Positions 1 through 9,190 of a DNA stretch of 64,000 nt are shown in pieces. Every line of letters starts with the position of its first letter. Position 1 is the stretch's first letter. The stretch covers positions 806,001 to 870,000 of the forward strand of contig NZ_CP031123.2 in the NCBI RefSeq assembly GCF_002843235.3, written 5' to 3'. This stretch comes from Providencia huaxiensis. Lineage in GTDB: Bacteria; Pseudomonadota; Gammaproteobacteria; Enterobacterales; Enterobacteriaceae. The translations under genes and the position numbers were made by a program. Below the pieces are notes generated by a model. The model worked only from the letters and a program-made list of their open reading frames with translations. It was not told the DNA's origin and did no database searches.

Positions 1-1
1 T

Positions 2-997
2 TTTAGGGAATGGATCGACCAAAATAAATTACTTGCAGATGAACTGTGCCCAACGAGCAATGAGGATGTGTACCTTTATACGAATAGTCTACAAAGAACG
101 ATAGCAACCGCCCAATTTTTTGCGGCAGGTGCATTTCCTGGATGCAAGGTGAGTATTCATCATCAGCCTGAAATTGGCAAAATGGATCCTGTTTTTAACC
201 CCATTATTACGAATGGCTCCCCTGAATTTAAGCAAAAGGCACTTGCGGAGATGGAGCAATATTTTAACGGGTTATCGCTTACAGCGGGTTATGAAGAATT
301 GGATACAGTTCTGAATATTAAAGACTCGCAAAAATGTAAAACAGATAAACTGTGTAATTTAAACAGCCAAAAAAATAGTTTTATTATTGAAGCAGAAAAA
401 GAACCGGGCGTCAGTGGCCCATTAAAAATTGCGAATTCAGCTGTAGACGCTATTGATCTGCAATATTATGAAGGTTTTCCGGCTAATGATGTGGCTTGGG
501 GGCTTGTGGATACCCCTGAAAAATGGAAAAAACTGAATACGTTAAAAAATGCTTACCAAGAAACGTTGTTTACGCCAAAAATTATTGCTAAGAATGTGGC
601 TCATCCAATACTGAATTATATTGATAAAGGCTTTGTTTCTGTCGATAAAGGAGAAACTGCAAAATTTATATTCTTAGTCGGGCATGATTCGAATATTGCT
701 TCGTTGATGTCAGCTATGGATTTTAAACCATATCAATTACCAGAGCAGTATGAGCACACCCCAATTGGGGGGAAATTAGTGTTTCAACGTTGGACGGACA
801 AACAAGCTAATAAAGATTTTATGAAAGTAGAATATGTTTATCAAACCTCAGATCAGCTTAGGGATAATACATATTTGTCATTACAAACACCTCCTAAGCA
901 TGTCACATTAGAGTTAAAAGGGTGCCCAATAGATAAAAGCGGCTATTGTTCTTGGGAAGATTTCCAAAAAGTCATGGCGACAGCCTTAGAACAGTAA
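2..997 (+). CDS. agp: Glucose-1-phosphatase (histidine acid phosphatase), 5' end missing
   Basis: Periplasmic histidine acid phosphatase that hydrolyses glucose-1-phosphate. The reading frame is open from base 2, so the gene starts before the window; about 331 residues are visible against about 413 in E. coli Agp. The signal peptide and the N-terminal RHG catalytic motif are therefore outside. The visible part matches Agp closely: YTNSLQRTIATAQFF near the start, the EPGVSGPL segment, LQYYEGFP, and the C-terminal VGHDSNIAS block carrying the HD proton-donor motif. Paired cysteines such as GCPIDKSGYC fit a periplasmic disulphide-bonded protein. An imperfect inverted repeat follows the stop codon but makes a poor terminator. 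The family is certain, and the Agp rather than AppA assignment is strong from overall similarity. Confidence 0.93.
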   Translation, partial: FREWIDQNKLLADELCPTSNEDVYLYTNSLQRTIATAQFFAAGAFPGCKVSIHHQPEIGKMDPVFNPIITNGSPEFKQKALAEMEQYFNGLSLTAGYEELDTVLNIKDSQKCKTDKLCNLNSQKNSFIIEAEKEPGVSGPLKIANSAVDAIDLQYYEGFPANDVAWGLVDTPEKWKKLNTLKNAYQETLFTPKIIAKNVAHPILNYIDKGFVSVDKGETAKFIFLVGHDSNIASLMSAMDFKPYQLPEQYEHTPIGGKLVFQRWTDKQANKDFMKVEYVYQTSDQLRDNTYLSLQTPPKHVTLELKGCPIDKSGYCSWEDFQKVMATALEQ

Positions 998-1087
998 TAA
1001 CGGGGTGTTGATGCTCGACTAACTTGAGTGGGGCATCACTTTTTGGGAAGATAGTTAAATTATATATTCAGTTTATTAATATGTTAT

Positions 1088-1570
1088 GTGGATAAAACGC
1101 TCACTATGCCTATTCAGTTTTTTCAACTAAGCCAAATTGGTACTGCAGATCTTATCGCATTAAATACTCACCCTGCTGTGCTTGAACATATGCCGTTAGG
1201 CAGTCATCTTTTTGATGAGCAAGCCTGCCGTGAGTGGGTTGCAGGAAAAGAGCAGCATTGGGATCAACATGGCTATGGCGTATGGGCCATTATGATTGAT
1301 GGTCAGTTTGCAGGCTGGGGAGGGTTACAAAATGAAGCGGGTGACGCGGATTTAGCTTTAGTTTTGCATCCCAAGTTTTGGGGAAAGGGAAAATACATTG
1401 TTAATAATATAATTCATAAAGCTTTTACATCACTGAAGGTTGAGTCCGTTACAATTCACTTACCGCTAACGCGTAAGAAAATATCAGCGATTTTGCGTTA
1501 TGGTTTTACTGAAGAGGCTATTGTTGATTTTGACGGTATTCTTTTTAAGCGTTTTAGATTAAGCCACTGA
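1088..1570 (+). CDS. GNAT-family N-acetyltransferase (RimJ/RimL-like)
   Basis: Predicted acyl-CoA-dependent N-acetyltransferase of about 155-160 residues; the substrate is unknown. The N-terminal part (AVLEHMPLG, then EQACREWV) resembles the RimJ/RimL subgroup that modifies protein N-termini or small amines. The acetyl-CoA binding region is visible as a beta strand followed by HPKFWGKGKYI, a variant of the (R/Q)xxGxG/A motif A. The C-terminal RYGFTEEAIVDFDG matches the usual RLGFxxEG strand. The start is uncertain: a GTG at 1088 gives 160 residues, while the ATG at 1106 (MPIQFFQL) gives 154, and neither has a strong ribosome binding site. It appears to be transcribed alone. Confidence 0.8.
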   Translation: MDKTLTMPIQFFQLSQIGTADLIALNTHPAVLEHMPLGSHLFDEQACREWVAGKEQHWDQHGYGVWAIMIDGQFAGWGGLQNEAGDADLALVLHPKFWGKGKYIVNNIIHKAFTSLKVESVTIHLPLTRKKISAILRYGFTEEAIVDFDGILFKRFRLSH

Positions 1571-1585
1571 ACAGTTTTATCGCAT

Positions 1586-1610
1586 AAAAAAACCCTGCTA
1601 AAAAGCAGGG
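1586..1610 (-). terminator. Rho-independent terminator facing the minus strand
   Basis: A 7-bp stem (CCCTGCT/AGCAGGG) with an AAAA loop is flanked on its left by seven A residues. Read on the minus strand it is a hairpin followed by a U-run, so it best serves the UspF-like gene lying to the right. A short CGTG/CACG hairpin follows immediately and could act for the plus-strand acetyltransferase. Confidence 0.7.
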
Positions 1611-1775
1611 CGTGAAAATCACGAAAATGTTTATGAGCCTTTAATTTACTCTAAATTAGCGAGAAAATAGCCTTATAAAGTGTATGTCTTTGCTGTTTTT
1701 TGTAACAATCATTAAGACTAAGCCTTTTATTTGTAAAATGCGTTGGTTTAGCTGTAAATGTAACTTTAGCCCTTA

Positions 1776-2213
1776 TTATCTAACAACTAATACGCTAGTT
1801 TTCGCATAGCGAACTACTGAGGCTGCATTCGAACCGAGCAAATAGGTTGACATACTTGGGCGGCGTGAACCGAGTAAAATAATATCAGCGTTAATATCTT
1901 CTGCTGTCGCGAGAATTTCGTCTTTAACAGAACCGACGGTTGCTTTTGCCTGTATCTTATCTGCAGGGATATCAAATAATTTAATTTTTTCTTTTAGCTC
2001 GGTCAGAATAATTTCAGCTTGCTTTTCGTCATCAGGAAAGTCTCCTGGCAAGATTGTGCCACCGTAGCGTAAATAATTTGAAATTGGTGCGGTTACGGCA
2101 AGAAAGTGTACTGTTGCATCGTTCAATTTTTGTAGCGAATTAACATGAGGCACTAATAAATTAGTGAGGGCATCTTCGGTTACATCGATAGGAACTAAAA
2201 TTGTCTTGTACAT
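1776..2213 (-). CDS. uspF: Universal stress protein, UspF-like
   Basis: Small cytoplasmic Usp-domain protein of 145 residues. The sequence runs from the N-terminal MYKTILVPIDV beta strand to an ATP-binding-type C-terminal segment, GSRRPSMSTYLLGSNAASVVRYAKTSVLVVR, here quoted only in outline as GSRRP, LLGSNAA and SVLVVR. These match E. coli UspF at nearly every position. Usp proteins of this subgroup bind nucleotide and are induced by starvation or stress; the exact role is not established. The start is well supported by an AGGGAGA ribosome binding site about 6 bases before the ATG. It is a single gene with its own terminator on the left. Confidence 0.9.
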   Translation of the reverse strand: MYKTILVPIDVTEDALTNLLVPHVNSLQKLNDATVHFLAVTAPISNYLRYGGTILPGDFPDDEKQAEIILTELKEKIKLFDIPADKIQAKATVGSVKDEILATAEDINADIILLGSRRPSMSTYLLGSNAASVVRYAKTSVLVVR

Positions 2214-2412
2214 AATATCTCCCTTTTTCTTTTATATTATAAGTTTAGAACAATATCATACATTGTGAATTCGATTATTAATAGTAATGGATTTATTGGG
2301 CAAAGGGTGTGAGCAAGTAGCCGTAATAAGATTTTTCATCAAAAAAAGAGGGGGACCTGATGCCATTATAATGAATAACATCAGGTAAAATGCAGGAAAT
2401 ATTGGGGTAGAT

Positions 2413-2982
2413 TTATTTTTTTACGCAAGCTTCTTTTAAGCCAGCTTTGCAGGCTTGAGCTAGATATTCAGCTGCAGATTTTTCATTGATTTCAATTCCT
2501 TCACCACTTTCTAGCATTCTACCGACTTGGTATTGTGCGGGTGGAAATTTTTTATCAGCAGATTTTTTGAACCATTCAAAAGCCGTAATATAATTTTGTT
2601 TTACACCAATACCTTGATAGTAAAACTGCCCCATGTAGTTTTGGGCTTCAACGTTGCCTTTATTCGCTGACTTTTCGAATAGATCCATAGCCGTTTCAAG
2701 GTTGGCTTCAACACCATTACCATTTAAATACATATCACCTAAAAACAACTGAGCATCGGAGTTGCCTTTATTCGATGCCATTGTTAGCCATTTCTTTGCT
2801 TTACCATAGTCCTGTTTAAGCTCATTCCCAAGGTAATAGCCAATTCCTAACATGACTTGTGCTTTTATATCCCCTTTTTGTGCCTCTTGCTCAATGCGTT
2901 TAATGGCTTCTTTGGGAACTGCGGCGACACTCAGGTTAATTGAAAAGGCACATAAAATAATAAATGAGAGAATTCTAAGCAT
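2413..2982 (-). CDS. Exported Sel1-repeat (TPR-like) protein
   Basis: A 189-residue protein with an N-terminal signal peptide (MLRILSFIILCAFSINLSVAA, cleavage expected after the alanines near residue 21). About four Sel1-like repeats follow, each of about 36 residues and recognisable by A-x-x-G-x-x-x-A-Q-x-x-x-G-x-x-Y. Sel1 repeats form helical solenoids that bind partner proteins, so a periplasmic scaffold or adaptor is the likely role. The last repeat ends in AQACKAGLKEACVKK, with two cysteines that could form a disulphide. Many enterobacteria carry such proteins with unknown partners. It stands alone: the neighbour to the right is 550 bp away. Confidence 0.85.
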   Translation of the reverse strand: MLRILSFIILCAFSINLSVAAVPKEAIKRIEQEAQKGDIKAQVMLGIGYYLGNELKQDYGKAKKWLTMASNKGNSDAQLFLGDMYLNGNGVEANLETAMDLFEKSANKGNVEAQNYMGQFYYQGIGVKQNYITAFEWFKKSADKKFPPAQYQVGRMLESGEGIEINEKSAAEYLAQACKAGLKEACVKK

Positions 2983-3530
2983 GATTTGATATCTTATATT
3001 AGCGTTGTTTTTTTCTGTTTTTAATACAATGTCTCAATGAGATTTATTGTCAACAAAGTAAAGCATATTATATAAAAAAAACTACATCAAAATACGTAAT
3101 ATAAAACAAGCGATACGTTGTGTGTTTTTACGCATTTTTAGGGTAATTAGTAACTTCCCATACTCTACGATTTTAATTGAAAAATATCAATATATAATAA
3201 AAAAGACAATATATTTGAGTATGAAGTTTAATGTCTTTTAGTAATGTTATGTATCTGTTGTTACAAGATATTAATAAAAAAATGATTTGAAATCATATGC
3301 GGAGGTTAAAGATAAGAGAATAAAATATTAATTGATAAGTTTTATTTTAGAAGATTATTTTTAAAAGACATTTAATACGAATAAATTATCGATATAAAAC
3401 ACATTAAAGGTGAGGAAAGTAAATAAAATAAGGAGTAGTGCATATGTATTAGAAAGGTGTGAATTGAAATTTACAGAGTCCACACCTTAACAATATGATA
3501 AAAACCTGCCCGTTAATGGCTTAAAAAAGC
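2983..3530. other. AT-rich intergenic region
   Basis: About 550 bp without a convincing gene. It is strongly AT-rich with short A and T runs, holds the promoter of the Sel1 gene, and shows no tRNA, clear terminator or repeat array by eye. Confidence 0.6.
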
Positions 3531-3938
3531 TTATAACTCAAATAATGGAGTAGGTTTACCGTTGTCATCAATGGCGACAAAATTAAATTGGCCATGTATC
3601 ACTTCTTCACGACCATCAGAATACATATCCTCTAAAAAAATCGATACATTAACCGTTAAACTGGTTCTTCCGACTCGAATGACTTTACCGACCAATTCAA
3701 CAATAGTGCCTGAAGGGATAGGGTGGGTGAAATTAATTTTCTCAGTTGATACGGTAACGAGGCGCTTACGGCTAAAACGCGTTGCGGTAATAAAAGAAAC
3801 TTCATCCATCCAAGCGAGAGCAGTACCGCCAAATAGGGTGCTATGGTGGTTCGTTGTTGTTGGAAATACGACTTTAGAGACGCGAGAAATGGATTGTTCT
3901 ATTTTTTGTGCGATAACATCGTCAGCGATGGAACTCAT
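3531..3938 (-). CDS. Acyl-CoA thioesterase, hotdog fold (YciA/BACH type)
   Basis: A 135-residue single hotdog-domain protein, predicted to hydrolyse acyl-CoA to free acid and CoA in the cytosol. The recognised block is NHHSTLFGGTALAWMDEVSFITATRFSR, in which the Asn and the catalytic Asp of LAWMDE are characteristic of the YciA/BACH thioesterases. It is followed by the THPIPSGT strand. Length is typical for the family. The start at MSSIADDV is preceded by an AAGG ribosome binding site seven bases upstream. It is similar to, but not identical with, E. coli YciA, so another YciA-like gene could exist elsewhere. Confidence 0.85.
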   Translation of the reverse strand: MSSIADDVIAQKIEQSISRVSKVVFPTTTNHHSTLFGGTALAWMDEVSFITATRFSRKRLVTVSTEKINFTHPIPSGTIVELVGKVIRVGRTSLTVNVSIFLEDMYSDGREEVIHGQFNFVAIDDNGKPTPLFEL

Positions 3939-4163
3939 GGTCTACCTTACAATTGTTACTTAGTATGCTCGTAATTGTTAAAAGCAATAATGTTAAAGGC
4001 TAAGTGTAATACTCATTTCAAATTAATTCAGCAATAAATGTGAAGTGAATCGTTCCGGCAGGGGAAGTTTTTGAGAATATCAGCTGTAGCTAAAATCAGA
4101 AGGGTAATATTAAAGGCTCTGAGTTCAAATTATGAGCCTTTAAATTATAAGTGAGGCATGAAA

Positions 4164-4520
4164 TTAATTATCTAAATACTCTGCGCTCATACGAACAGCT
4201 TTTGCATTGTTGCCACTTTTAACGCAAGAAACTAAAAATGCTTTAGACTCAGCCCAAATCGTGGCAGAAAAATCTTCGCCATCAACATCTTTTTCAACAG
4301 TAATAGGGTATTTTTCAACACCATCAAGCCACTCGATTAAGCCTGACTTACAGGTTGGAAAATCGTTTTTTGCAATTGAACCATCTAAAACAGGCACTGC
4401 AATTTGTGGTTTATTGTTGTTAGCAATCATGTCCTCTAATTGCTCTACGGTATAACTTTTCTCAGCGAAAGCAGTGGTACTTAATAGTGAAATCGCTATT
4501 GTTAATAGTAATTTATTCAT
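4164..4520 (-). CDS. Small exported protein of unknown function
   Basis: A 118-residue protein with a clear signal peptide (MNKLLLTIAISLLSTTAFA, then a predicted cut before EKSYTV). The mature part is acidic and holds two cysteines (FPTCKSGL and LVSCVKSG) that could pair in the periplasm. No family is recognised. The ATG at 4520 is chosen over the upstream GTG at 4526 because GGAG lies five bases before it. It precedes a bidirectional terminator and is probably monocistronic. Confidence 0.7.
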   Translation of the reverse strand: MNKLLLTIAISLLSTTAFAEKSYTVEQLEDMIANNNKPQIAVPVLDGSIAKNDFPTCKSGLIEWLDGVEKYPITVEKDVDGEDFSATIWAESKAFLVSCVKSGNNAKAVRMSAEYLDN

Positions 4521-4580
4521 AATCACTCCATTTGATTTAAGTTTCGAATACTATGTAATAAAGACACAATAGGCAATAAA

Positions 4581-4605
4581 AAAACCCTTCAAATTGAAGG
4601 GTTTT
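4581..4605. terminator. Bidirectional terminator downstream of the deaminase gene
   Basis: A 10-bp stem AAAACCCTTC/GAAGGGTTTT with a 5-base loop supplies a U-run on either strand. It lies just past the stop of the L-amino acid deaminase gene and upstream of the small exported-protein gene. Confidence 0.85.
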
Positions 4606-4629
4606 TGTGAGCAAGTTTTACAAGCCAGT

Positions 4630-6048
4630 TTAGCTGAATCTGTATAGGCTAAATGGTTTAACATTCAATGATGGCTCTTTACCCAGTAACAAGTCAGCCG
4701 TGAGCTCAGAAGAAACTGGGCTTTCTGTCATTCCCCAACCTGTAGCAGTATTAATGACAAGGCCCGGATACTCATTAACCTGAGAAATAATTGGATGCTC
4801 ATCAGGTGCGATGGCCATAGCACCACTCCATTGGTCAATAAGTTTAGAATCCTTAAATGCAGGGAATTCAGTTTTTAATTTCTCAAATGATGCATTCAAC
4901 TCAGGTAAATCAGGCAATGCCGTCATATTTCTGTGTTTTTCGAAAGGTGAAATTTCGTCCAACTTCCAGCTGGTTGGTTCGGTAAATGAATTAATTAACT
5001 GCTCATTTAATGAAATATGCACAGGGAAATCAGGCATAGACAGCAATGGAATGTATTTATAACCATAAACGAAGGAGTCTTTAACAACAGGGGCAACAAT
5101 CACACGTGGAGATGTTGCGTAGGTGCCGTCAGCTTGTTCACGGAAGAAAATATTGCCAGGTAAAGCAACGTTACCCCCCGGTGCAGTTGGTGATCCGGTG
5201 ATCAGTTGCTGAGATTGATAAGCGGGCAGTGTTGGGACATCAACACCTAAGTTTTGCATAAACAGCCTTGACCATACGCCACCTGCGACAACAACACGCG
5301 AAGTCTTAATAGCCCCTTTCTCGGTGACGACATCAGAAATGACGCCTGCTTGGGTTTCTAAGCCTCTAGCTGCACAGTTAGTATAAATTTTTATACCTAA
5401 TTTTTTGGCGTAATCTGCCATGACGAAGGTCGCAATTTCAGCATCTAAGCTACCAGAGTCTTCTTCAAAACCAGCGATAGTCCATTTAGATTGTGCACCA
5501 TTCAAACGTTGGTTGAGCTCAGCACCTTCGATAATACGTGTTTTGAACGGAATATCTGAACCGACGTTTTTACTGCGAGTATCAATCCACTCTCTAACGT
5601 TGACAAGATCTTCTTCATCAAATGGTACTTCAACGCGACCTTGAGTACGATAGCTAGTATCTGCACCGACTTTCGCGTTCATCTCTCTCCAACGCTGTTT
5701 CCCTAAGTGGTGTAGTAAGAACGTTTCATCTGGCATTTTATACGTGATAACTTGGCCGTAGAAGCGGGATGATTGCTCGCCTGCGATGTTACCTTTTTCA
5801 ACAATAACAACATCTAAACCACGCCCGACCAGCTCAATTGCAGTCATGATCCCCAGAATTCCAGCGCCAATAACAACGACGTCAGCTTGCTGTGGTAGAG
5901 AGCCTTCAGTTCCTGCAACAAAGCCATGTCGTGGCTTACCAGGCACAAATCGACCTTCACGAGTTAACATTGGAGTTAAAATTCCGGCCCCTGCAGCAAC
6001 GGCAACAACGCCACCACCAATCAAAAATTTTCTTCTAGTAATAGCCAT
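4630..6048 (-). CDS. L-amino acid deaminase, membrane-associated flavoenzyme
   Basis: FAD enzyme that converts L-amino acids to the 2-oxo acid and ammonia, passing electrons to the respiratory chain instead of making peroxide; it underlies the phenylalanine-deaminase test of the Proteeae. The 472-residue product begins MAITRRKFLIGGG, a twin-arginine-type segment that stays as a membrane anchor in the Proteus enzymes. The FAD dinucleotide-binding motif VVVIGAGILGIMTA follows at about residues 58-71. Nearly the whole chain matches Proteus mirabilis deaminase, including GEQSSRFYGQ, TLPAYQSQQLI and NTATGWGMTESPVS near the C-terminus. The start at 6048 has AAGGAA upstream; a further upstream in-frame start at 6093 is unlikely. 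Whether it favours aromatic or basic/aliphatic substrates cannot be read here. Confidence 0.93.
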   Translation of the reverse strand: MAITRRKFLIGGGVVAVAAGAGILTPMLTREGRFVPGKPRHGFVAGTEGSLPQQADVVVIGAGILGIMTAIELVGRGLDVVIVEKGNIAGEQSSRFYGQVITYKMPDETFLLHHLGKQRWREMNAKVGADTSYRTQGRVEVPFDEEDLVNVREWIDTRSKNVGSDIPFKTRIIEGAELNQRLNGAQSKWTIAGFEEDSGSLDAEIATFVMADYAKKLGIKIYTNCAARGLETQAGVISDVVTEKGAIKTSRVVVAGGVWSRLFMQNLGVDVPTLPAYQSQQLITGSPTAPGGNVALPGNIFFREQADGTYATSPRVIVAPVVKDSFVYGYKYIPLLSMPDFPVHISLNEQLINSFTEPTSWKLDEISPFEKHRNMTALPDLPELNASFEKLKTEFPAFKDSKLIDQWSGAMAIAPDEHPIISQVNEYPGLVINTATGWGMTESPVSSELTADLLLGKEPSLNVKPFSLYRFS

Positions 6049-6333
6049 CTTATTAAGTTCCTTATATCGAATGAGTTTTTCACAATTGACCAAAGCTTCA
6101 ATTAGAAATATTTATAATTGTAATTATATCTTTAATAATAATTATAATTGTAAACCAAATTGGGTTGAAATTAAAATTTTTAATTAAATGTTAAAGATGT
6201 TTTTCGGATATGAAATGGGCGCCACTATTTCAAGAGTAATAATGTTCAAGAAAAATACTGGCGCTGGCACTATTTGGATAGAAGAATAGACAGGATAGAA
6301 ATGATTCTGTTTCTACTTGTTTGATTTTTAATC

Positions 6334-7122
6334 TTAAATGTGGATTTCACCTGTTAGGAATAAGACGGCTTTACCTGTTAATTTTACTCGTTCAGAGGTC
6401 AGCTCACATTGAACTACTCCTCCGCGTGATGAAATTTGTTGGCCAACTAACTGCAATTTATTCAGCCGGTCTGCCCATATTGGCGCGATAGCACAATGTG
6501 AGGTACCGGTTACAGGGTCTTCATCTACCCCTTTTGCTGGGGCAAAATAGCGAGAAACAAAGTCACAGTCGCCATTAGCACTTTCTGCTGTAATTGCTAA
6601 TCCAGGAAGAGAAAGCTGCGAAAGTTTTAACATATCCGGCTGACAGTCTTGAACGTGCTGTGCACTTTCAAGAAAACACAGGTAACGGTCTTTCGCTATC
6701 CAAAGCTCTTTGATTTTAACTCCAAGGATGTCGGCGAGGTGTGGGTACTGGTTTGGGTCGCTTTGTACGGATCCTAGTATTGGGAAATCCAGAGTAAATC
6801 CTGGGCCATTTTGCGTCACAACTAGCTCACCGGATAGAGAATTAAATATTAAAGGATGAATATCTTGTTGGAGCACATGATTTAACACAAAGGCAGCGGC
6901 AAGTGTTGCATGACCACACAGTTTTACTTCAACTTTAGGGGTGAACCATCGGATATGACGACCGACTAAAAATGCGGTTTCTGATAAGTTCACTTCTGCG
7001 GCAATAGCAATGAGCTGTTCATCTGGTAGCCAGTTATCGAGTAACACAACCGCAGCAGGATTACCGTGAAAAAGGGTATCAGTGAAGGCATCAACATAGT
7101 AAATAGGGGCGGATAGGCTCAT
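6334..7122 (-). CDS. PhzF-family isomerase/epimerase-like protein
   Basis: A 262-residue member of the PhzF / diaminopimelate-epimerase-fold family. Recognised blocks are the N-terminal VDAFTDTLFHGNPAAVVLL, CGHATLAAAFVL, and the C-terminal DPVTGTSHCAIAPIWADRL with SRGG. The conserved early glutamate (LSETAF) corresponds to the catalytic Glu of PhzF. Members outside phenazine clusters (such as YddE) have no firm substrate, and no phenazine genes are nearby. The ATG at 7122 (MSLSAPIYYVDAF) is preferred because AGGA lies nine bases before it. The longer frame from 7197 adds residues not seen in the family. Confidence 0.85.
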   Translation of the reverse strand: MSLSAPIYYVDAFTDTLFHGNPAAVVLLDNWLPDEQLIAIAAEVNLSETAFLVGRHIRWFTPKVEVKLCGHATLAAAFVLNHVLQQDIHPLIFNSLSGELVVTQNGPGFTLDFPILGSVQSDPNQYPHLADILGVKIKELWIAKDRYLCFLESAQHVQDCQPDMLKLSQLSLPGLAITAESANGDCDFVSRYFAPAKGVDEDPVTGTSHCAIAPIWADRLNKLQLVGQQISSRGGVVQCELTSERVKLTGKAVLFLTGEIHI

Positions 7123-7227
7123 TGAATGATTTCCTAAAGTCATTATGGGACGGTGAGAGAGCAGTATAGCGCCTATTCTATGAAATATAATAAGCAAATT
7201 ATTAGGGAGTTAATGACGCAGAGGAGG

Positions 7228-7254
7228 TCCGGTAGCGAGTGAGCTGCTACCGGA
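7228..7254. other. Perfect 9-bp hairpin between the peptide transporter and PhzF genes
   Basis: TCCGGTAGC and GCTACCGGA form a 9-bp stem with a 9-base loop. No U-run follows on either strand, so it may be an RNA stabiliser or a weak terminator for the minus-strand transporter gene ending at 7278. Confidence 0.4.
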
Positions 7255-7277
7255 TAGAGGACAATTAATGAGCGTTA

Positions 7278-8807
7278 TTAAGCATTTGCTTCATTTTTGT
7301 CTGCATTTTTAAGCATTTTTCTAACAGGGATAATCAACGCTGCCAATACAATGGCACAGATAACCAGCGCAATAGAGACGTGAGAGAAGAGCTCAGGCAT
7401 GGAATCTAATTGGTCTTTACGGATGTTACCGCCCATGATGCCCGCAGCAAGGTTACCCAATGCACTCGCACAGAACCATAACCCCATCACTTGGCCGCGC
7501 ATTTTTTGTGGCGCAAGTAAGGTCATTGTTGCTAACCCGATAGGGCTTAAGCACAGTTCCCCTAATGTCAGTAATAAGATACTGCCAACTAACCAGAAAG
7601 GTGAAACGCCACTTTGTGTTGCAAGCACTTGGTTTGCCGCTACCATCATGATAGCAAAGCCGCCAGCAGCAAATAAGATACCAATCACGAACTTGGTCAT
7701 ACTGCTTGGGTTCATATTACGTTTAGCCAGCGAAGGCCAGAACCAGCTAAATACTGGCGCTAACAATATAATGAACAGCGCATTGATTGATTGGAACCAA
7801 ATGGTTGGGATTTCAAAACTGCCCATTTGACGGTCAGTATAGTCACGAGCAAAGATATTAAATGAAGTCGGTTTTTGCTCAAAGGCTGACCAGAAAAATG
7901 CGGCTGCAACTAGTAAAATTAAGCAAGCTAGTAAGCGAGAACGTTCACTGCTGGTTAAGCCGCCAAGGAAGAACATAAATAAGAAATAGATGCCCACACA
8001 GGTCGAGATAACATAAGCAGAGCTTTTCGCGATTATTGAGGCATTAAATGGGATAGTACCATTATCAATCAAGACAACCAGTATGGCTAATAACACCATG
8101 GCAAAGGTCACCCATTTCCCCACATTTTTGCGCTCAACCGTTGGGCGGTTCCATGTGGAATCAAGGCCAACTTCTTTATCATAACGGCGCATTTGAGGAA
8201 TAGCGTAAAAACGGAAGATTAGCAGCGCAATTAACATGCCTAAGCCACCAAGGCCAAAACCTAAATGCCAACCATACTTTTCATGAAGTGGACCAATAAT
8301 CAACGGGGCAATAAATGAACCCATGTTAATTCCCATATAAAACAGGGAGAAACCGCCATCACGGCGTGTATCTTCTTTCTTATACAGGGTTCCTACCATT
8401 ACTGTAATACAGGTTTTAAATAGCCCTGTACCCAATACGATGAGTAATAACCCAACGAAAAAGAAGGTGTTTGATAAAAATGCAGACATTGCGATAGACA
8501 AATGCCCAAACGCAATGATTAATGAGCCATACCAAACAGCACGACGTTGGCCTAACCAGTTATCGGCTAACCAACCGCCGGGTAATGAGGTGATATAAAC
8601 CCCACCTGCAAAAATACCAACGATAGCGGAGGCTTGTTCAATGGGTAATTCCATCCCGCCTTGCAATAATGCCGCACTCATAAATAAGATAAGTAACGGT
8701 CTAACTCCGTAAAAAGAGAAGCGTTCCCACATTTCTGTGAGGAAAAGCGAACTCAATGGGTATGGATGCCCAAAAAAAGTTTTTGTTTTAGTCGCAGAAT
8801 TGTTCAT
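7278..8807 (-). CDS. POT/PTR2-family proton-coupled di/tripeptide transporter
   Basis: Inner-membrane proton:oligopeptide symporter of about 509 residues, with the many hydrophobic segments expected of the 14-helix bacterial POT group. The ExxERF motif is seen in helix 1 (FLTEMWERFSFYGVRPLLI). The PTR2 signature region appears as FSLFYMGINMGSFIAPLI. The start at 8807 (MNNSATKTKTFFGHP) is supported by GGGAG seven bases upstream; an in-frame extension to 8882 has no family support. The paralogue (DtpA, DtpB or another) cannot be settled by eye. A strong unpaired hairpin lies just after the stop. Confidence 0.88.
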   Translation of the reverse strand: MNNSATKTKTFFGHPYPLSSLFLTEMWERFSFYGVRPLLILFMSAALLQGGMELPIEQASAIVGIFAGGVYITSLPGGWLADNWLGQRRAVWYGSLIIAFGHLSIAMSAFLSNTFFFVGLLLIVLGTGLFKTCITVMVGTLYKKEDTRRDGGFSLFYMGINMGSFIAPLIIGPLHEKYGWHLGFGLGGLGMLIALLIFRFYAIPQMRRYDKEVGLDSTWNRPTVERKNVGKWVTFAMVLLAILVVLIDNGTIPFNASIIAKSSAYVISTCVGIYFLFMFFLGGLTSSERSRLLACLILLVAAAFFWSAFEQKPTSFNIFARDYTDRQMGSFEIPTIWFQSINALFIILLAPVFSWFWPSLAKRNMNPSSMTKFVIGILFAAGGFAIMMVAANQVLATQSGVSPFWLVGSILLLTLGELCLSPIGLATMTLLAPQKMRGQVMGLWFCASALGNLAAGIMGGNIRKDQLDSMPELFSHVSIALVICAIVLAALIIPVRKMLKNADKNEANA

Positions 8808-9190
8808 CTGTGAACTCCCATAAATACTCTCTTGAGAGGTTGTGCATGATATAAAACACCAAGCCGTGCGCTCGAGTGTCAATTGTTATTGATATGTTAA
8901 CATGAATATGTGAAACATATTTTTAACATACATTATTATAGAATCACCTATATACAGAATGAATTTATTGTAAAAGGTGTGCTTTTAAGGTGAAAAGTCG
9001 ATATAACTCTCATTTCTCACGATAAGCTAGGGGAAGATACAGGATTTTAGTTGACAATAAAAGAAAGAATTTTGAATCGATTAAGTTATTTAAAATCAAT
9101 TTGTTATGTTCATTAAAATTTGATTTTAAGGAAAGTAAGACAATAAAGCCTATAAATCATCTGGTTTCTGTACAAAAAATAGCAAGACGT
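8808..9190. other. Intergenic region between mdtG and the peptide transporter
   Basis: About 380 bp between the stop of mdtG and the start of the transporter gene, both on the minus strand. It is AT-rich and should hold the transporter promoter. No repeat, RNA gene or strong terminator was recognised. Confidence 0.6.

Noticed and set aside
3562..3963. A 133-codon plus-strand ORF opposite the thioesterase gene
   Set aside because: The minus-strand frame is a clear family member with a ribosome binding site; this one is its antisense shadow.
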